In this document: piece by piece, positions 10,188 through 21,644 of the stretch
Position numbering within the stretch: the first letter of the stretch is position 1
How the letters are laid out: each line of letters starts with the position of its first letter
Assembly (NCBI GenBank): GCA_000711775.1
Contig: ARYC01017979.1
Span: 58,042-122,041, forward strand
Direction of reading: 5' to 3'
Source: Oxytricha trifallax
Taxonomy: Eukaryota > Ciliophora > Spirotrichea > Sporadotrichida > Oxytrichidae
Length of the DNA stretch: 64,000 nt
Made by a program: the position numbers and the translations under genes
The notes under the pieces: generated by a model
Seen by the model: the letters and a program-made list of their open reading frames with translations, nothing else
Databases searched by the model: none
What the model was told of the DNA's origin: nothing

Positions 10188-10845
10188 ATGAAGAAATCGA
10201 TGGAAGAACCCTTGAATAATGTAAAAGACATTAGAATGAATAAAAAGCGCATGTTTGTGTTCAATATCAAAGTCAGTAATGATAAGCAATCAAGCACAGA
10301 TATCAAAGAGGATGTATCAACTAAATTACCATAGTTTAGTCGTGCACCCATATTTGTCTACGCCAACAATGGTTAATCAAAATAACAATGTCAAAAATAC
10401 TCTTTAAACAAGATGAGTCTAAAAATGTCTAGAGCAGACGAAAGCTCCCTCTTAGAGATCGAGCTGGTATTGTACTTTCGTTAGCGTTTGATAGAGGACT
10501 GTGAATCACAAATGCTGGTGGACGAAAAAACAGATATGGAACACCCATTTGCAAAAGAGCACTTATCTCAAGATTAAATGGTAAAGAATATGACTAAAAG
10601 AGCGAATGATCTCCTCATTTATTATTGTACCTAAATAAATAACTAGTTACACTAAGCTATAATATATTTTGAAACTGTACTATTACATTATTAAAAACTT
10701 TAATTACTAAAATTTTATAAACTATAATATACAATCAGTTTAGTTTTTTTTTAAATTAACTAAATCTAAAAACAATTACAAGGTGATCTTATTATTGGCA
10801 GTTATAATAAATTCCCATTACCGTTATTTATTTATTTTTGAATTC
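10188..10845 (+). CDS. Coding island right of TBE copy A, unidentified
   Basis: Open from ATG 10188 to a TGA at about 10845 with TAA/TAG as Gln. The first 150 codons look protein-like (NNVKDIRMNKKRMFVFNIK, later ESSLLEIELVLYFRQRLIED) and use codons beyond the AT-rich background. After about 10640 the frame runs into A/T-rich DNA typical of spacer, so true coding probably stops or is spliced near there. No family recognised. Likely a macronuclear-destined segment interrupted nearby by the TBE. Confidence 0.5.
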
Positions 10846-11360
10846 CCTAAATCAAAATACTTTTACAATATTCTGTATTAGAGTGAGCACTGCAATATAA
10901 ATGGTTAATTTAAGGTGCTACTAACATTTTTTTAATTTAAACTATAATTTCTCTGATTTCATGCTTAATTTTATTTTAATTTTGGTGCAATCTTTAAAAA
11001 AATATTTAGGTTGTTAATAGTACCATTTAGGTTTTGAGATATTTAAAACATTTCCATTAAAACCTTATTAAATTTTGATTAAGACAGATTACTATTTAAG
11101 TTTTGGTACTCTTGATACTGGTACTAATAAAAATAAACGGGCTTAGCACAAGTACTTATAAAACATAAACAAATTTAATGCTAAATTTTTTGTGCTAAAT
11201 TGGCAAAATGGAAATCAATCTTTTAAGTTTATTACAGCTTCATCCAGCTTTCTCCACGTATCTTTACCAGATTGATCTTCTATAACATTCCATATTTAAT
11301 AGTAAAATTTTATAATAATATGATCCGGAACTCTAATTTATTAGCAAAAAGGGAACGAAG

Positions 11361-12656
11361 ATGCAGTCTATATGCAGTATAATGAAGAGTGTTTCTTCAA
11401 AAAATCATATCAAGATTATGAAACAAAGAGGATCTCTCGATACTTCACTCAAAATTGTAGGAATACCTGTTACAGTGCAACTCAAATCATTAAAAATTGA
11501 TTTTTTCAAGCAACTATGGAGGGTACCAAAATATAATGCTTAAAAGCAACTCTCTATTTTGAGAAAAAAAAAGCTTTCAAAGACAATGAGATTAAATTGA
11601 TTGAGATACAACTACCCAGAGATTTATACTAATAATCTATTCGAGGAAATGAAAGATAGAATTCGGTGGTTTACTATTCAACTAAGAAACAGCGCTTTAA
11701 AAAATCTTAATTTAAGAAAGGATTTTCTTCTTAGGTATTTATGGTACTATAAAAAAGAGTTTTTCGAGAGATATATGAAGAAAATCATAAAAAAATATCG
11801 CTACTCTTATTCTCCTAAAGATTAAAAGAAGCATGGTATTCTAAAAAGTAAGACCAGGTTCGGTCAGCTTAACAAGCATCCTTACCTCTCTAGTAAGCTT
11901 TGATTTTAAGTTTTTTAGGGAAACCTTGAAATGGTATGTACTTAATGTTAGAGTTTGCAAAGGTTCACTCAGAGAGAAAGTCATAGACTATTAATGATGT
12001 GAGAATAGACTTATAAAGATGTCTAAAAACTACATGAAATAAATACTGGGGGGGGAAGTTTCCTGTAACGGTTTATAATATAAAAAAATTTCAGGGAAGT
12101 TTTCTGCACTTTTTTTTAAAAAAAAAATTTTATTATTAAATTAATCTTTATAACAACTATCAACCAACTTCCGAACTATCTCATTGATATAATTATACTT
12201 TATTTATTAATCAATTAGTCAATATCTCTCTTCAGATTCCAACAACTCTGACATATTTCATCTGATATTTGTTGGTTTCTGTATCTTAACCATTATATTG
12301 TCCTATCTGTACTCATAGTAATTCCAAGTATTGTATCCAATTGTTATTGAAATTCTAATTCAATTTATCTTATTCTTTCCATGCCTATATAATGTGAGAC
12401 TATATTTTCTTGAACTACTTAAATGATGTATAAATATCCTCTTAATATTAATGAGTCATAAAATGTTATATTTTATATTTTATGTAAAATTTATTAAATT
12501 TTACATAAATAAAAAAAAGTGCGGGAAACTTCCTCGAGTGCAGGAAACTCCCCCCCCCTTAAATATTGATGCAGGAGCTGGTACTAAGAGAAGAAATATG
12601 GACCTAAGTAAGCCATAAGAAGAGGAGAAGAAAGAGAAGCCAAACCCATTAATGGG
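11361..12656 (+). pseudogene. TBE 22-kDa pseudogene, split by a MITE
   Basis: Aligns by eye with the other 22-kDa genes: a start region with MQSICSIMKSVSSK, then NYPEIYTNNLFEEM, then KHPYLSS-like sequence before a conserved 26-nt intron (GTAAGCTTTG..TTTTAG near 11893-11918), then a GAGTKRRN-like stretch after the MITE at about 12570. Several frameshifts and the 511-bp insertion rule out function. Confidence 0.65.
12048..12558. mobile_element. MITE-like element, family 'GGGAAGTTTCCTG', copy 1
   Basis: 511 bp with inverted ends made of a G-run or C-run followed by AAGTTTCCTG / CAGGAAACT. Each end carries a second, internal copy of the motif next to CACTTTTTTTT (left) or AAAAAAAAGTG (right). 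The interior is AT-rich and non-coding. It interrupts a TBE 22-kDa relic, which fixes its borders; AAATA occurs on both sides and may be the target duplication. Confidence 0.75.
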
Positions 12657-12770
12657 TCAATTTAATATGTGAACTTATTCATTCATTAACATATATCACT
12701 AATTTATAAACATTCATTCTTCCTTCTCTCGCACAAGTTGTTGTCTTATTTTTACCTACACACCTATCGT

Positions 12771-13976
12771 TTATATATTTACGGAAATTTGAAAATTATA
12801 AATATAACTTATATAAATAATTTATGGGCGTAATAGAGAGAGCTTAAAGCAAAGGTAGTTAAATCAAATATATTGATACGGGTTTTATTGGAGAGCAATA
12901 AATTACCAAAAGTTGGATTACTTTTAGAAAACAACAATAAAATTTATGCAGTAACACTTGATGATTTACAATTATTGGCTCAATGATTTAACACATTTAC
13001 CACAGAAATAATCACATTAGAAGAGTCATACTTGCATGTTTTACCAAACACAAGTTATTCTTGGTCGATTTGGCACAATTACTCGCTTAATTAATTAAGT
13101 GCTGTATATTTACCAAACTTTTGCAGTTAAACTATGTTTTAAACTACTCACTATAATACTAATAGTGTTTTAATTACTATTATTATCTTCATTACTACTT
13201 TCATCGCTATTAATGTTACTACAAAGACTATATTAATCACTTTGAAAATTAGGATTCTAGAATTAATATTTTTTGAAATAAATGGCATCGCATTTATTTT
13301 TAGTAATGTTGACATCAACTCCCCAGCTTACTGAGTAGTCATCTTTACTTACTACAAATAGTTATGTTTTCTGGGGCTCATTAAATTATTAGAGAGCGCT
13401 TAATTACTAGTCTAGGATAAAATATTCTATAAATTATTATTTCAATATGTGAAAAGCAGCACTCTTAAAGGATTATCTAGCTAGTCAGCTTATTAAATAT
13501 ACTAAAAGCCGTGTCTGAATGTGTTCAATGGTACTCAATACATAACAAAATAGCAAATCAGACAGATAAAACAACATATACGAGTGTCAGCAATATTTTA
13601 TTTATTAAATGTTTACTGCGTCATCAAATAGTTTTTTATTTTGTACTTTATATTATAAATTTACATTTAACACATTTATACACGATTACTATGAGGGTCA
13701 TTAAATTTTAAACTACGTTTATAAGTAAATAAAAAATTAAATAATTGCTGAATTTGAAAAATCCCTAAATAAATTATTAAAAGTTACATTTCAAATATAA
13801 AAGCGAATTATTGACAAATATTGTGTACTATAAAAGAGATTTTAAATGTACATAAAGTTGATTATTTCAAGCATATGAAAATAGCTAGTTATTTAGTAAA
13901 TCACTTAGGTAAGTAAAATAAACTAATAACCTAATAGAGAAATGTTGAAAATAGTGAATAATGTAATTTATTACTC
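12771..13976. other. AT-rich DNA, no supported gene
   Basis: Very AT-rich. Short open frames exist but none reads convincingly; chance frames are long here because TGA is rare in AT-rich DNA. Confidence 0.4.
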
Positions 13977-14147
13977 TCACTTATGCTCATCTTCCCCGTC
14001 TCTTTTTTTCCCTTGACTTTAATCTTTATCTTCCTTGTCCTTCTGCTTCTTCTGAGTAATCGTCTCAACTTAATGAGTCTTAATAATCTCTTGACCTTGG
14101 GAGATGTTGGTCATCTTTTCTATCATCTCGAGCGCATATAAAAACAT
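13977..14147 (-). CDS. Short minus-strand coding island (C-terminal end of a protein)
   Basis: 57 codons from ATG 14145-14147 to TGA 13977-13979. It reads MFLYALEMIEKMTNISQGQE and then a lysine/glutamate-rich tail ending KKRDGEDEHK. Composition drops sharply to AT-rich on both sides. Resembles the last segment of a gene with a charged tail; no family recognised. Confidence 0.45.
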
Positions 14148-14369
14148 TTGAAAACAAATAATAATTTATACTATGTCATAATGCTCTTTTAATAAAATTG
14201 TTTCATCTTAATATAAGTTTATTAAATAAATTGATTATAATGCATGAAATTTATAAATTCATTTTAATATTTACACAAAACGAGAATAAAATAGTTAATA
14301 AATGTTAAATTTGCTTTTGAATTAGTCTATTTTATTTTTTTAAATTATTAAATTAGAAAGTTATAAGGA

Positions 14370-14975
14370 TAGGGTGACCCACAGGGGCCCGAGTCTGGAG
14401 ACTTTCTAATAGAGCTTTCTACTACACTAAGGCCTACTGAGGGTAGGCAGGGGGTTGCTGGGTTCACCGCATTAGGGACCAGTCGGCGGGGTTCAATCTG
14501 TCAGATCCTAGACTCCTCGAGTCGTCTGCACGCTAAGGATTTCCCTGCATAAATGAGTTACCTTGATTGAGTTCAGCTTCCTAGGTAATAGGGAGCAGGA
14601 TGAAAGTGGTGCTCAATCTTCAAAAGTGAGACGGTGAGAACCATAGAAGCCAACGATAATGATTTTCCTCCACACCAGGTCGGGTTAATGAGGCTACCAC
14701 AGCGAAAGGACAGAGATTACTATCTCAGGAGCGGTGGAACCTGGCAAGAATTTTCTCCAGACTCCCCTTTAATTGTTTACTGGAAGAGAATCACTGTGAG
14801 CTCTGCGGGAGATACTCCTAGTCAGGACTAGTCTCTATCTCGTATGCATCTCGGCAAAGGGAAAAGTGGAATGGGAGGCGAGGTGGATTTTCGGAGTTTT
14901 TCTAGTTCATGACTTGCCACGTCATTGATTGCCACGTCAACTCACTTCAGATACGTCTATGTCACGACTAAAATT
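14370..14975. other. GC-rich block of unknown origin
   Basis: About 600 bp near 50% GC between flanks near 20% GC. It holds a 65-codon plus-strand frame (14634-14831) with no recognisable domain, a GACTC/GAGTC mini-hairpin near 14511, and two TTGCCACGTCA-type repeats near 14912-14940. It could be a short mobile element, an RNA gene or foreign DNA; I cannot choose. Confidence 0.35.
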
Positions 14976-15690
14976 GATGGTTTAATTTTAGTATTAAACA
15001 GTGAATTGATAAATATATAATTTTTGATTTTAACTCATTAATCATCAGTCTATTTTTTTAAGAAATTAGGTTTTAAAAAGATTTTTATTTAACTTAACCA
15101 ATTAATAAAAATAGAAATGAGGACTTGTATATGCTTCTGAAAGAGTAAAATGATAAAAAAAAGAATTGTTATAAAGCCATATTTATTCTTTTTTATTAAA
15201 AGAGCTAAATTGATATTCTTTAAAATTAATTTTATTCATTTTTAGAATTGAATTCTTTTTAATAATTTTTTTTCAAAATAATTCAAAGAGATAAGATAAT
15301 GACTCATTATTAGATAGAGATATTCTTGTCATTTTTATTTTGAAAATTTAGGATAATTTTAATAACTTTTTTACAAAAAGTTACTATTTATATAATCGCT
15401 TTTATTTATTTATATTTTTAAGTTAATTAAAATGTTATTAAAATTTAAATATACTTCTTTAACGTTTATTTATTACCAAATTGTTGATAAATCTGAATGA
15501 TTAATACTTGTAAATGATAAAATAAATAATTTAATAGTTAATCAAAATCTTTAATTTATTTACTTTATTGTGAACATTGAAGCTTTCTTTTTAGTGATCG
15601 AGTAGCTAGGCAAATTAATATCTATTCTCGAAATCAAACTAGTGAGAATCAAGCCGTGCCTAAGCTGTTCATCAACCTCAACTCTCATGA
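14976..15690. other. AT-rich spacer
   Basis: Nothing supportable seen; sharply AT-rich. Confidence 0.4.
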
Positions 15691-15801
15691 ACTCATTATT
15701 TTCGTACTACACAAACTATCCTACTTCATCTTGTTAACTTGCGAGATTTCCTATTGTTGCTTTGATCATCTAAATCTTCATTACTACTGTCCAAGTCCTC
15801 A

Positions 15802-16104
15802 TCATAACATTCCCTGATCTGTTAATCCTAATCCAAGCCTAAAAACTAACAACAGCGTAGTTACTCCATAAAAGGCACTCATTAAGCTAAGTTTTTCACA
15901 CTTATTAATGTCTCGACTCTTAGTCAATCTTTGGCACACATGAACTGTAAGCACTCTACCCACATAGTAACTAAGAGGATCGTTATCGTAAGTTATCTTG
16001 GAGTCATTGATGTCCAATTTTCTATTACAATCGCCCTTGCCTAGGGTTGCTTGCTGATGTTGAGGTTTGGAAGTATCCTTTCTCTAGCTTGCTTTTGATT
16101 ACAT
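15802..16104 (-). CDS. Coding island, unidentified, minus strand
   Basis: From ATG 16102-16104 (followed at once by TAA and TAG read as Gln) to TGA at 15802, 100 aa. The middle part reads DPLSYYVGRVLTVHVCQRL and LSLMSAFYGVTTLLLV, possibly one hydrophobic helix. Overlapping its end, another frame (about 15830-15690) gives a very acidic stretch ECYDEDLDSSNEDLDDQSNN, so a small intron or frameshift near 15840 probably joins the two. No family recognised. Confidence 0.45.
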
Positions 16105-16466
16105 TGCTGTTTTATAGGTTTAATAACATAATTTAATTATAAATGTTAACATAAAGTTGATTTTTAATTTAATGATTTGGGTTCAAAAGGCATATTTAAT
16201 ACCAAAAGCTTATATAACTTTTGAGAATCAGACAAATTTTGGGGTAAATGTAAAAATGAGATCTTGCAAGTATAGTCACTCAAAAGCTTTTTAATTGATG
16301 AATTAGCTTATAATCTACCCTAAGAAGAAATATTACATATAAAAATTTAACTGAAGATTTTCATCTTGAATGAATAAAATATTTGAGTATGTTTGATTCG
16401 TAACTACTTGGAATAAGTGGCAAAATCAGATTGAAATAAATAAATAAAATCAAACTTATCGCAAGA

Positions 16467-16622
16467 TCACTTTAGAAATAAATTCATGAGTACGCGGAGA
16501 ACATTTGAGCTATCTCTTATTCCTATTAGATCATGGTACTTATTGACCCCGATTTCTCTGTTATCGGAAGAATATCTTCTGTCGTATTTCTTATAAATTT
16601 CTTGTTTTTTTCTTCTTGAAAA
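16467..16622 (-). CDS. Short minus-strand coding island
   Basis: 52 codons between TGA codons, reading QEIYKKYDRRYSSDNREIG and IGIRDSSNVLRVLMNLFLK. Higher GC than surroundings. Same strand as the neighbouring islands, so it may belong to one split gene. Confidence 0.35.
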   Translation of the reverse strand, partial: FSRRKKQEIYKKYDRRYSSDNREIGVNKYHDLIGIRDSSNVLRVLMNLFLK

Positions 16623-17019
16623 TCAAAGAATCTCAATTTTAACTAGTATAGCAAATTATCCTAAATCGCAGTTAAAGATCGTCTCTACTCACGTCCTACA
16701 AATTTTTATTCATTTTAGTCCTATAATATAAAACTCGACATATCTTTTTGGTATCTAGTACAAGCTTTTGAATAATCAATAAATTGATTATTATAAATAA
16801 AATTGAAAATTTTATTTTATTGAGAATTCAGAATATGAGAAATTTGAAAAACTTATTATAACAATTAAAAATTATGAATCTAAATATTATATTACTTAAT
16901 TCAACCACATATTATAATAAAATTGGGAAATACCTCTTGTTTTCATTGGATCTTTCTTCTTTCTGTTCTTTTGCTTTACTTTTTGACTGATGACTCTTCT
17001 ACTCTTACTGAAGTACATT

Positions 17020-17680
17020 CTCAATCAGTGTTCATCTTTTAAGTTTCCATTTTCTCATTGTTAAAATATATTATATCAAACATTTCTTGATTAATTTTTT
17101 AAATAAATCCTAAACTTAAAACTTATTTTCCCAAAATGTGAGTGTTATTGTAAATCGTATCCATTTTTGAAGTTTGCTCGAGTAGCCAGAGCTACAGATT
17201 CAGTATAAACTAAGACATTAAATCTTATTGAATGAGCTTAGTGTATTGTTTTATATCCAACTTCTTTAATGATAACAATAATACTAACATAACTTCTAAT
17301 AACCACTGTAATTACAGCATTAACAGCAAAGCAAACAACATTGAGCACGCAATTCTTCACTTTTCAGTGCTACCATAATCTTGTTTATTGCAACAAGCTG
17401 TGCATGTGTGTATTTTAACTCGAATTTATTCCCTGCAAAATGGCCCACATCATCATATCTAGCTTTACAAGCAGTGTTACCCAAAACTGTTTGGTCTCCT
17501 TCATCAGTTGAACTGCCTAGTAGTTTTCTATGGCCTCTTCTACAGACTAGTTTTTTATTGTGTTGCTCCAGTGTGTTTTTTATCATTAGAGTGGTTATGG
17601 AAGCTATACAGTCAGTTGTTTTATGGGTAATCTCACTACATTTGGCCAACCAAAGCTATCCTCGTTCTTTACATCAAGTA
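17020..17680 (-). CDS. Minus-strand coding region, probably two exons, unidentified
   Basis: Part 1 (17680-17320) is open to TGA and reads TTLMIKNTLEQHNKKL, GSSTDEGDQTVLGNTACKAR and ELKYTHAQLVAINKIMVALK. Part 2 (about 17290-17030) is open in two frames; one reads KEVGYKTIHQAHSIRFNVLV and VALATRANFKNGYDLQ. A GT..ACAG segment near 17335-17305 could be the intron between them. No homolog recognised. The TTG called as a start by standard-code prediction is probably internal. Confidence 0.45.
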
Positions 17681-17701
17681 TTATCCTTATTCTCTCTTTA
17701 G

Positions 17702-18590
17702 TAATGTATAACTAACTACTCAATTCAGGAAAATCACTTTAAGCAATCAACTTAAGTATCTGTAAATTTATAGGACAGTATTACTAACAAAAGGTCAAAC
17801 ACCATAGTTGCGATCTTTGCACAATAGATACCACAAAAAGACGTTTTTCAACCAACCCACGTTTTTACAATAACTTTTCCCTACCCCCTTCCATTAGAAT
17901 TTCCTAGAAATTTTCTTGGACACTAGCAAAGCTAGTTCTGCCTACAAAGGATAGAATTATTTTTCTGCTCGCATATTCTAAATATTAATATTATTATTAA
18001 GATTATAAAAAATCTTGCTAATTGATTTACTCACTTATGGCTTTATAAACAAAATCTTAATTCTTTATTATTTAATTTTACTCTTATTATAAAAGTTATT
18101 GTAAATTTCACAACATTAATTTAATTGACATTCAAAATAGAAATTATTCATTATATAATTATTATTAAAGATCTAACAAATTTTCATTACATTATACAGA
18201 ATCAATTATTCAGGTTATTTTTTATATTTTTAAAGTCGTTAATCCCAATAATATATTGATATTGTTTGAATCATCTAGAATTATAAGCAAAATATTTATT
18301 ATTAATATTATTTTTTAAAAGATATTTTGAAATACTTATATCATAAATTAATAATAAATCTTTTTGCATCCATTTATATATTCAATTTTTTAAAATAAAG
18401 ATATTAAAGCTTCTAGAGAATATCAATAACAAACAAAATGAGAAAAAAAAAACATAATAATTAGGAGATTAATTCATAAAAATTTAGTTTAAATTATAAT
18501 CTAGCATTAGTATTAATATCAGATATAGTAACGGAAATTGAAGATAATTATTAAAATTATATATTATTAAATTAGATTGTAACTTGTTCT
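17702..18590. other. AT-rich spacer
   Basis: Little but A/T-rich sequence; a few slightly GC-richer words near 17800-17960 do not form a convincing frame. Confidence 0.4.
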
Positions 18591-18599
18591 GAGGGTATT

Positions 18600-19469
18600 A
18601 TGATTTACTTCCTCAACAAGGCAATCAAGAAGAACCCAGATCTTATGGGGAGTCTTAGCTTCATAAGATCTATCCCAAAAAGATTTTTAAGATAATTAAT
18701 CTAAGGGGTATACCAAGCCTTTATAAAAGGGCTGGACAACATCTCAAGAGGAAGTCAGCTTTAACTATTAGACTTTTTCAATTAAGTTATTGGACACAAT
18801 ATTAAACTTTAAGAAGCCTTCTATACTAAACTTGCAGCAACCTAGACGAACTTCACCTCAAAATAACAACTACAAGATTACTTCTATAACCTTTAATTTG
18901 ACTATAACAAATAGCAAAGTCAGAGGAACTGCGACTTACAAACTCAACTAACTATAGTCTAGACGATTACCACGGCCATTTCCCTCGCTTTCACCAATCA
19001 CTCTAATCTAGAAAAGGTACTAAATATGAAGGAATGGCACTCTAGACTGGTATTTAACACTGCAGACGTAGCAAAGATTTTCACAATCCCTCAACCTCTA
19101 AAACAAAATATGATACTTATAAGATTATTAGAAGTCTTTGAAATAATAGATAAAGAAGCGCTAATCACAACAAGTTAGGAAGAAGAAGACTAGTAATAAA
19201 ACCTCTCCAAAAAGTCCACAAAACCAAATACTTAAGACGTAGAGATGACTGATGAGCACCATGATGACGCACTTGCCACCTCCAAGAAAATATCTAAAAA
19301 TTAAAGTGCGTAACAAGAATAACCAAGAAATTTATTCCGTGACGTATTAACTTAAACAGATGACGCACTTTCTATTTAATAGTTTGAAAATAATAGTAAA
19401 TAATTAAAGATTTAAAATAAAAATACATGGAGGCAAAAGATATAAAAGGTATTATCAATGAACAACACT
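18600..19469 (+). CDS. Long unidentified ORF interrupted by TBE copy B
   Basis: From ATG 18600 the frame is open for 290 codons into the TBE end at 19470, with about 30 TAA/TAG codons as Gln. It reads MIYFLNKAIKKNPDLMGSLS, later ITTAISLAFTNHSNLEKVLN and MKEWHSRLVFNTADVAKIF, then an acidic Gln/Ser/Lys-rich tail (EVFEIIDKEALITTSQEEED, then VEMTDEHHDDALATSKK). Mostly helical by appearance; no family recognised. The first 190 codons are convincing; the low-complexity end next to the TBE could already be spacer. The TBE may sit in or right beside a macronuclear-destined gene. Confidence 0.6.
19263..19370 (+). repeat. 12-bp direct repeat GATGACGCACTT, 96 bp apart
   Basis: Copies at 19263-19274 and 19359-19370 inside the ORF; the period (96 bp) is a multiple of three. 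An inverted partial copy (AAAGTGCGT) lies at 19303-19311. It could be a coding repeat (DDAL) or an MDS pointer pair. Confidence 0.6.
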
Positions 19470-19629
19470 CAAAACCCCAAAACCCTTTCAGTAGTTTGAT
19501 TGAGTTTTTGATTGATAAAAAAGACTATTAGTGCATACTTTATTAGGGTTTTAATAGGGTTTATGTAGGGGTTTAATGTTTAAATATTAGTATTTTAAGT
19601 GAGTATAACAAGCGAGTTTTTAAAATATT

Positions 19630-21079
19630 TCACACAAACATAAGCTTAGAGTCATGTGGCAGTTCTCTGAATTTTATCTTTCTAAGTTGATGTTTGATTG
19701 TTTCTATTGTTTGTTGATTCTCTTAGCTTGGCTTGATAATAGTTGAGTATGCAAGTTCTCTGAGACCTCCATTTATTTTATTTTTATCGAGATATTGTTT
19801 GATTCTTTGCTTAGAATCTCTCTCACCCCTGCAGCTAAAGTAATCGTTTCTTGGCATGTCGCTCTCTATTATTATTACTGCTAGAGCCCAGATATCCCAT
19901 TAAGTGTCTCCATCTCTCCAATCCTCTCTCTCTGGGAAATATCCAGGAGTGCCGTATACATTTCCTTATGCAGAGGCTTGCACTCTTTGAGCTCTGTTGA
20001 AGTCAATAATATAAACTCTAAGAGGCTGAAAGTTCATCATGATGTTCTCTGGCTTTAAGTCTCTATGAACATAACCTAGCTTGTGAAGCTCTTCAATCCC
20101 TTCAACTATCTGCTATACTATCTAGCTAATTTATCTCTGACATCTATTGTCAGATAAGAATTCTCTGTAAGTCATTTCAAGTAAAGGAAGCCTGAAGGCT
20201 ACATGATCTTTACCAAGTAAAATAGCATCAAGCTAGATGATATGCCTGCACTCATTTAACTTTGCCTTTTAAAGAGCATAATACTCATTTGCAAATTCCA
20301 TTTGGAACTTGTCATCAGCAAGGAAGTAATTGAATGGATATATCTTGTAAGCATATTAGTCATCAGTAATGACTCTCTTCTCTATTTTATCTTCAAGAGT
20401 GAGGTAGCTTTCTAGGCAAGAATCTAAGTCAATAATTTTTAATATAGGAATCTTCATTGCCTCTATTTTAACCATGATTTTATTGATCTCAGAGACTGGA
20501 AAGTTCTTGACTGCTTTCTTCATTTTAACTTACTTCTAGACTTCAACTCTAAGAGACTCCACTGGGTTTCTTGATCTTCTCTTTTAGAGGAATCTATTCC
20601 CTGTAGGTTCATGAATAAAGACAAAACTTTAATTGTGCATTTTTCTTTAAGTGCACTTTGAGGTCTCTAGTATGAGAATATGGCTTCTCACAGAACTCAC
20701 AGACATACTTCCCATCTTTCTTTTAATGCTTGAGATATAACCTTGGCATATCGTTGTGTATATCTCTCAAGTGTCTCTTATAAGTTGACTTGTAAGGGAA
20801 AACTTTATTGCATTCTTTGCATTAATAGTCAACTTTGGCTGGTATTTATTAATGCTCTATGGCGGGTTGTTTAACCTCCTCCTCAATTTGCACAGCTTCT
20901 TTGATAACCTCCTACTTAACTTATATTTAAATCTCAAAGCTAGACTGGTCAAAGTTGTCATAAGTAGGCTTCCACTGAGTACAAGCGTCTCTGGTCTCTA
21001 CTTTTCTTGGTTGCTGGAATGATAATCTTTATTGACTTGATCCAAGTAATGCCTCTCTTCTCAAAAGGTTAGCGCTCAT
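19630..21079 (-). pseudogene. TBE 57-kDa zinc-finger/kinase pseudogene (copy B)
   Basis: ATG at 21077-21079, TGA at 19630-19632; the 1450-nt span is not a multiple of three. The frame breaks about 20610-20640, just after the second zinc finger (HTRDLKVHLKKN), where the frame runs into TGA while another frame resumes with HEPTGNRFL. The kinase half is otherwise well kept: YVHRDLKPENIMMN, IIDFNRAQR, WDIWALAVII. A single indel therefore disables an otherwise full-length gene, suggesting recent decay. Confidence 0.8.
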
Positions 21080-21644
21080 TTAAGTTTTATGATATTTTTT
21101 ATTATAATAATGATAAAATATACCGAGATAAACTATAATAGGAGAGCATAAGGCACTCTGGTAGATTCTTTGCTGAGAGGTAAGGAAATTAACTAACCAT
21201 AAAAACTGTAAGTTGACATATTTTATGAGAATTTTATACATTCTAGTAAATTAAAATACTCCTAAGGAAGTTTTGTTTCTCTATGAGGTCCTCCCAATCA
21301 AGTTTGAACTTAATTTGGAGGTAAAGGTATAAAATATTTTTTAATTTTAATATGCTCCTAATTAAGTTTTAACCTTAAAATTTAACTCCTAATAAAGTAT
21401 GAACTTTATTTGGAGGACCTCCTAAAATAATAAAACATTATTAGGAGCAATTTAATGGAGATAGATTGATAAAGGTGGAAATCAATCTGTGAAACTTGGA
21501 CCAAGTTTTTCAATGCTTCTCCGCATATCTTTTAAAGGTTGACTTCCAGTAGGTCCTCCCTATTTAGTAGTAAGATTTTAATAAAATTAGAATGGATATC
21601 CATAATTTTAAATTTCATTAACATTTCTAGAAAGAGGAAGCAAG
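21080..21644. promoter_or_regulatory. TBE copy B intergenic repeat array
   Basis: Between divergent starts. Copies of CTCCTAATTAAGTTT-like and GGAGGACCTCC-like motifs at about 21275-21450, partly arranged as inverted pairs. Confidence 0.5.

Larger units (their letters stand above)
10870..12770. mobile_element. Decayed internal TBE fragment (subfamily of copy C)
   Basis: Matches copy C, read in opposite orientation, from its intergenic GGTAC-rich region (10870-11210), through the 22-kDa gene (11361-12650), into the end of the transposase gene (about 12730-12770, similar to copy C 25385-25425). No telomeric ends and no complete transposase or 57-kDa gene remain. It is interrupted by a MITE at 12048-12558. 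Confidence 0.7.

Noticed and set aside
10053-10289. 78-codon minus-strand frame overlapping the right end of TBE A
   Set aside because: Its last codons are the telomeric TIR itself and it opposes a better plus-strand island; a shadow frame.
17381-17701. 106-codon plus-strand frame
   Set aside because: Antisense to a more protein-like minus-strand frame; rich in Ser/Leu as expected of a reverse reading.
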